Source: Helopsaltes ochotensis (lineage: Eukaryota > Chordata > Aves > Passeriformes > Locustellidae). Taken from it: a stretch of DNA of 64,000 bases. Positions 60,251 through 64,000 of this stretch are shown here, piece by piece. Numbering within the stretch: the stretch's first letter is position 1; every line of letters begins with the position of its first letter. Made by a program: the position numbers and the translations under genes. The stretch is from the NCBI GenBank assembly GCA_013400155.1, contig VXBM01000430.1:601236-665235 (forward strand). The letters are read 5' to 3'. The notes under the pieces were generated by a model that saw only the letters and a program-made list of their open reading frames with translations, did not search any database and was not told the origin of the DNA.

Positions 60251-63200
60251 TTCCCAGCTTACTATTGATGGAGCTGATTGAATGTAAAAAATATGAAAAT
60301 TTTAAAAGATTCGCTGTTTTGAATTTTTTTTATTTTGGCTAGGGATGGTCATAACTCTTTTGTTACAACTTTTGTGTTGTGAAAAATAGTAGTTATTCTT
60401 AAGAGATTTTCTCCACCAAAGTATTATTTCTATATTTAAAACAAATCATCAGAAAATACTCTTTTTTAAATCAAAACTTCTAATAGCATGTTTTTGCATT
60501 ACTCTCTCTGTAGGAAATAATATTGATTTACCATAGTAAATTGATATTGCAGGTAAATACAAGGTTTAAAATCAGATACTCCTAATAAAGAGAGAACAGA
60601 CATGCCTGCCAAAATTTGCATTTTAAAAGTTCTTAAAGTTTTTTATAAATTTTTTATAAATCCATAAATAGGTGAACTGTTCTGACCATTCACCTTGAGA
60701 AAAGGAAAATTTCAGGCCTTGAACATGAAAGTCCATGCTCATTTTTCTGATTTATTATACTACTGTGTAGCTAATCTTAACCTACACCGCTGTGAAACTT
60801 TCACTTTGTTCAAGGTTAGTACATTATTAAAGTCGAAACATGTAACATGTAAGAGACGCAAAAGAAGTCAAATTAAGCAATCTTCTGTTTTCACATTCCT
60901 TCATGTTACTTCAGGGAGTCTTCTATGTTTAAACTGACCAACGACATATTTAAATTAAGATTTGAGGTCACTTTCATACTAGTAAGTTCAGTACATGCTA
61001 AAAAGCTTCCAAAGTAATACTCAATTGAATTATGCAGTAGGGTAAGTAATGTTCATGCTTTGATCTTCTTGAAAATAGGCAGAGGTTAAAGCAAATGCAA
61101 TCTAGAATGGATGCAGTAGAGAATGAACAGAAGCTCTTAAAAACTCAATTTTTTCTCCAAATCCCTTGGTCTCAGAAGAAATTTTTCTATTTCTTATGCA
61201 TGCTTTAATATCCTGTTGACTTCCTTTGCCTACGGATTTTTGGAAGAATAATAGTGGGCTTTTGTTCTCTCATCATGCTGGGGGACAAAACTGGAAAGAG
61301 GAGGTTTTGGAATGCTTTTTCATGGAAAATATGACTGGAAAAAATATTAGCAGAAAAACTATAAACAGAAGTGCGGGAAATGAAAAAAAATTTAAATCAT
61401 AATTAAATTATTTTCCACCAGTATCTGATGCACTGGTTCTGAGCTCCTTTTCAAAGGCTTGTAAAAAATGTAAATATAAGCCAATGCTTGTATTCATTTG
61501 TTCTGTATCAGCCCTGTGTTTTTCAGGTTACAGAGTGAAATGTTTGAAAGTTAACACAAGGTATAACTCCCTGTCATTGCACATAGGACAATCAAAAACT
61601 CTCTATGAAAATCTGTAGTATGCCAAGTAACTAAAGGCTGTACTACCAAGCACTTTGGAAAAGAGGTGGCTTGAGGACTGTAATCAATCTGAATTCTGAT
61701 GTCTCCAAATCCACCTCTCAATTATCTTCCTTCTCCTGCTTTTGCAGTATTGGGGGCCTTGGTGTGGCTGCTTTATACATTGTTTAACAGTAGTATGAAC
61801 CTGGTCTGGGAATGTGCCAGGGTGAATTTGGCACACAGGCAAGATTTTTTTTCCTGAAGAACAGAAATTAAGGAAAGAGACATTTCATTTCTTTGTACCT
61901 GCAGTGAAATGTGAATGTGATTCCACAAAAAGAGAAAACTCAGTCTTGTCAGCTTCTCAGATTTCCTCCCTTCATGCTCCCCAGTCTGAGGCAAATAGCA
62001 GAAATGTGGACATTTTGAAAAACTTCAAATTGGAAAGCATCAGAGATTTTGAATATATAAGCTCTAACAAGCTACTATTATATTATTCAGGAAAAGATTT
62101 TCTGAACTCAGGTCTTGACACATGAAAGAATGTGTCATTCACTATTAAAAATCAACTTACAAGTGAAAAAAAAAGCATTGAAAAGCTGAAAAAAATAGTG
62201 CCAATAGATTCAAAGAAGTACTGTTTGGTACCTCTTTCTGAAAGCATCTCTATAAAATAGGTTTATTTCTTATGCAAACATACAAGTCAAAAAAACTCCA
62301 TAACCTAAAGGGAAATTCTATGAGGTAAAAATCCTCAGTAGCTTCCTACATGGGACATAAATGAAGGACTGCACATTTTTCAGCATGTAAATGGAATTAT
62401 CTTTTTGTAAGTTATACATTAGACCCACTCAAAACCCAAATGCATTCACACACACTGGTGATAGCAGAATAGGCCTCCAGCTGCACAGCTTTATTAGAAA
62501 GAGATATGGTAGAGCACTACAGGGCTTTGTAACTGCTGTGGAACAGAGAGAGAGATTTTTACCTGCTGCTGTGTGGCTGAGCTGTAGTAAGACATGATCC
62601 TTAGGAAGGTATTAATACATATAAATATATGCACACATATAAATCTATACGTAAGTACATAAGCTGTTTAAAATGCATCAGGAAAATGACGTAAAAACAT
62701 TATATAACTTAAATAGAAGGGGAAAAATATGCAGAAACCACTTTATTGCATAGCAGATGCAATAAAAAGAAGAAAGCCAGCTTACACCATTTCAAACTTT
62801 TTTACAAGACCAGGGAAAAACTCATAAAAGAACTAGTTCATATGTTGGACCTGCCCAGTCAGTCCTATGCAAAACTCAAACTGTTTACAAACTGTTTATG
62901 CCTTCTAAGAAAACAGGAAAGTGTGAAGAGACTCTTTCCTGTGATGCTACACTGTGACTATATCCTAACAAAGATTTGATTTTTTTTGTTGTTGTTCTGA
63001 GGACCCCCATTTAAGGTTTCTGAATACCTGGCTAGTTACACGTCAATGACCTTAAGCAATTTTTAGGAGTATTCGGAGGAGATCTGTTACCCTTTTTTAG
63101 AGATTTGATCCAATGTCACAGTAGCCATTGAATATTTGTTAGACATTGCCTGATTTAGAAAGCCTAGAGTGAAAAATGACAGCAATTAAAACTTATGGTC

Positions 63201-63439
63201 ACTCTCTCCTCAAAGAACAAATGTATCTCCAGGAAGATTTTGAAATGGTGAGCTTTTCTTAGTTTCATGTAGCACCATACATCTTTTTGATGATACATAA
63301 GTAGGTTTTATATTTTTGCAGTTTTCAGCTGACACCTATATCATGGGATTACATGCACTTTCTCCATGAAAACCTAATGTCACTTGTTTTGCAGGGGAAT
63401 GCTGAAGAACATACTATGCATTTCTCAATTCCGCAGTGA

Positions 63440-64000
63440 GGACTGAACACGAGCCAGCAGGGTGCCCTGGTGACCAAGAAGGCCGACGGCATCCTGGCCT
63501 GGATCAGGAATGGTGTGGCCAGCAGGAGCAGGGAGGTCATTCCTCCCCTGTACTGGGCACTGGTGAGGCCACACCTCGAGTGCTGTGTCCAGCTCTGGCC
63601 CCTCAGTTTAGGAAGAGACATTGAGACGCTTGAGCATGTTGAGAGAAGGGCGACAAGGCTGCTGAGGGGCTTGGAACACAAACCCTGTGAGGAACGGGTG
63701 AGGGAGCTGAGGTTGTTCAGCCTGGAGAAAAGGAGACTCAGAGGTGACCTTAGCACTCTCCACAACCTCCTGAAAGGTGGCTGCAGCCAGGTAGGAGTTG
63801 GTCTCTTTCTCCAGGCAGCAACTGACAGAATGAGAGGACACAGCCTCAAGCTGTGCCAAGGGAAATACAGGCTGGATATTAGGAAGAAGTTTTTTACAGA
63901 AAGGGTAATAAAGTATTGGAATGGTCCACCTGGGGAGGTGGTGGATTCACCATCTCTGGATGTGTTTAAGAAAAGACTAGATGTGGCATGGTTTAGTTGA
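63440..64000 (+). mobile_element. CR1 LINE, young-looking, continues past window end
   Basis: 5'-truncated at about 63440 (GACTGAACACGAGCCAGCAG), just downstream of the RT core, and reaching the last base of the window, so its 3' UTR should lie beyond. Unlike the other copies it keeps one long open frame. It is GC-richer than the flanks and shows little decay, so it is probably among the most recent insertions here. Confidence 0.94.
63470..64000 (+). pseudogene. C-terminal part of CR1 ORF2 (endonuclease/RT polyprotein), open
   Basis: 176 codons and a stop. In order: KADGILAWIRNGVASRSREV (about residues 4-23), IPPLYWALVRPHLECCVQLW, RDIETLEHVERRATRLLRGL, RELRLFSLEKRRLRGDLSTL, MRGHSLKLCQGKYRLDIRKK (about 128-147), FFTERVIKYWNGPPGEVVDS and PSLDVFKKRLDVA near the end. 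In full CR1s ORF2 carries an endonuclease and a reverse transcriptase that drive target-primed copying. Here only the region after the RT core is present, so the peptide cannot act alone. The Met is just the first in the open stretch. The last residues (WFS) differ from the LSAM..-type end because of a 10-base deletion. Confidence 0.9.

Larger units (their letters stand above)
55311..63439. other. unique AT-rich DNA with simple repeats
   Basis: No gene is recognised over about 8 kb. It contains an A/C-rich patch (55415-55465), (GTTT)n at 58190-58223, an A-run near 58650-58663, a T-run at 59435-59449, (GGTT)n at 60218-60250 and an 11-base tandem pair (TTTTTTATAAA, about 60639-60660). Frames are 103 codons or less and carry no motifs. 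Confidence 0.6.

Noticed and set aside
63349..63859. 166- and 83-codon minus-strand frames near the window end
   Set aside because: Antisense shadows of the plus-strand CR1 ORF2 fragment.
1..64000. CRISPR arrays, operons, tRNA/rRNA genes, or a novel defence or metabolic system
   Set aside because: No regularly spaced repeats with unique spacers, no cloverleaf or rRNA-like sequence, and no runs of co-directional long open frames. The window is vertebrate intergenic or intronic DNA.

Overview
This window looks like a gene-poor, AT-rich stretch of a bird nuclear genome. The main evidence is at least fifteen CR1-type LINE fragments, which are abundant in birds and other sauropsids. Several still show the reverse-transcriptase FADD region, the conserved C-terminal part of ORF2, or the typical CR1 3' end (GGTTGGA.GGGACCT.. 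or its complement, next to short ATTCTATG-like units). Several LTR-retroelement remnants are also present. A member of Neoaves is a reasonable guess, but I cannot fix the species. I see no convincing host exon, tRNA, rRNA, snRNA, CRISPR array or bacterial feature. The open frames are short and fall in microsatellites, on the antisense of CR1, or in unique AT-rich DNA.

Layout. 1-2.3 kb is unique DNA. 2.3-4.1 kb is a patch of LTR-derived DNA, mostly minus strand, with CCAAT/TATA/AATAAA modules and a clearly GC-rich core. A plus-strand CR1 follows at 4.14-4.65 kb. From 4.65 to 33.1 kb the DNA is mostly unique and AT-rich. It holds CR1 pieces at 8.9-9.25, 15.1-15.6 and 23.6 kb, a possible LTR at 22.9-23.57 kb, an 84-base A-tract at 12.74 kb and several small repeats. 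At 33.15-34.47 kb four or more CR1 pieces in both orientations are stacked together. One is split by a 208-bp copy of unique DNA found 1.67 kb upstream, at 31.5 kb.

34.5-39.6 kb is unique. 39.6-40.15 kb is an unassigned, GC-richer block with a hairpin and a 32-bp-period repeat, running into a CR1 at 40.15-40.99 kb. 44.3-50.4 kb is the densest LINE region: two long minus-strand CR1s, two plus-strand CR1s, and a pentanucleotide microsatellite that expanded inside one of them. A CCTTC/GAAGG array at 53.7 kb is broken by a 105-base N gap. At 54.3-55.3 kb lies a minus-strand piece matching the 5' (ORF1-side) part of a CR1-like LINE with no 3' end. 55.3-63.4 kb is unique DNA with short simple repeats. 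The window ends in a young-looking plus-strand CR1 with an open ORF2 C-terminus of 176 codons.

No set of genes works together here. The history that can be read is repeated CR1 insertion, LTR insertion, local DNA copying and microsatellite growth. I found no clear new biological system. The best leads are the templated insertion into a CR1 (31.5/33.2 kb), the G4/triplex-prone gap-flanking array (53.7 kb), the LTR promoter patch (3.1-4.0 kb) and the CR1 fragment lacking a 3' end (54.3-55.3 kb).
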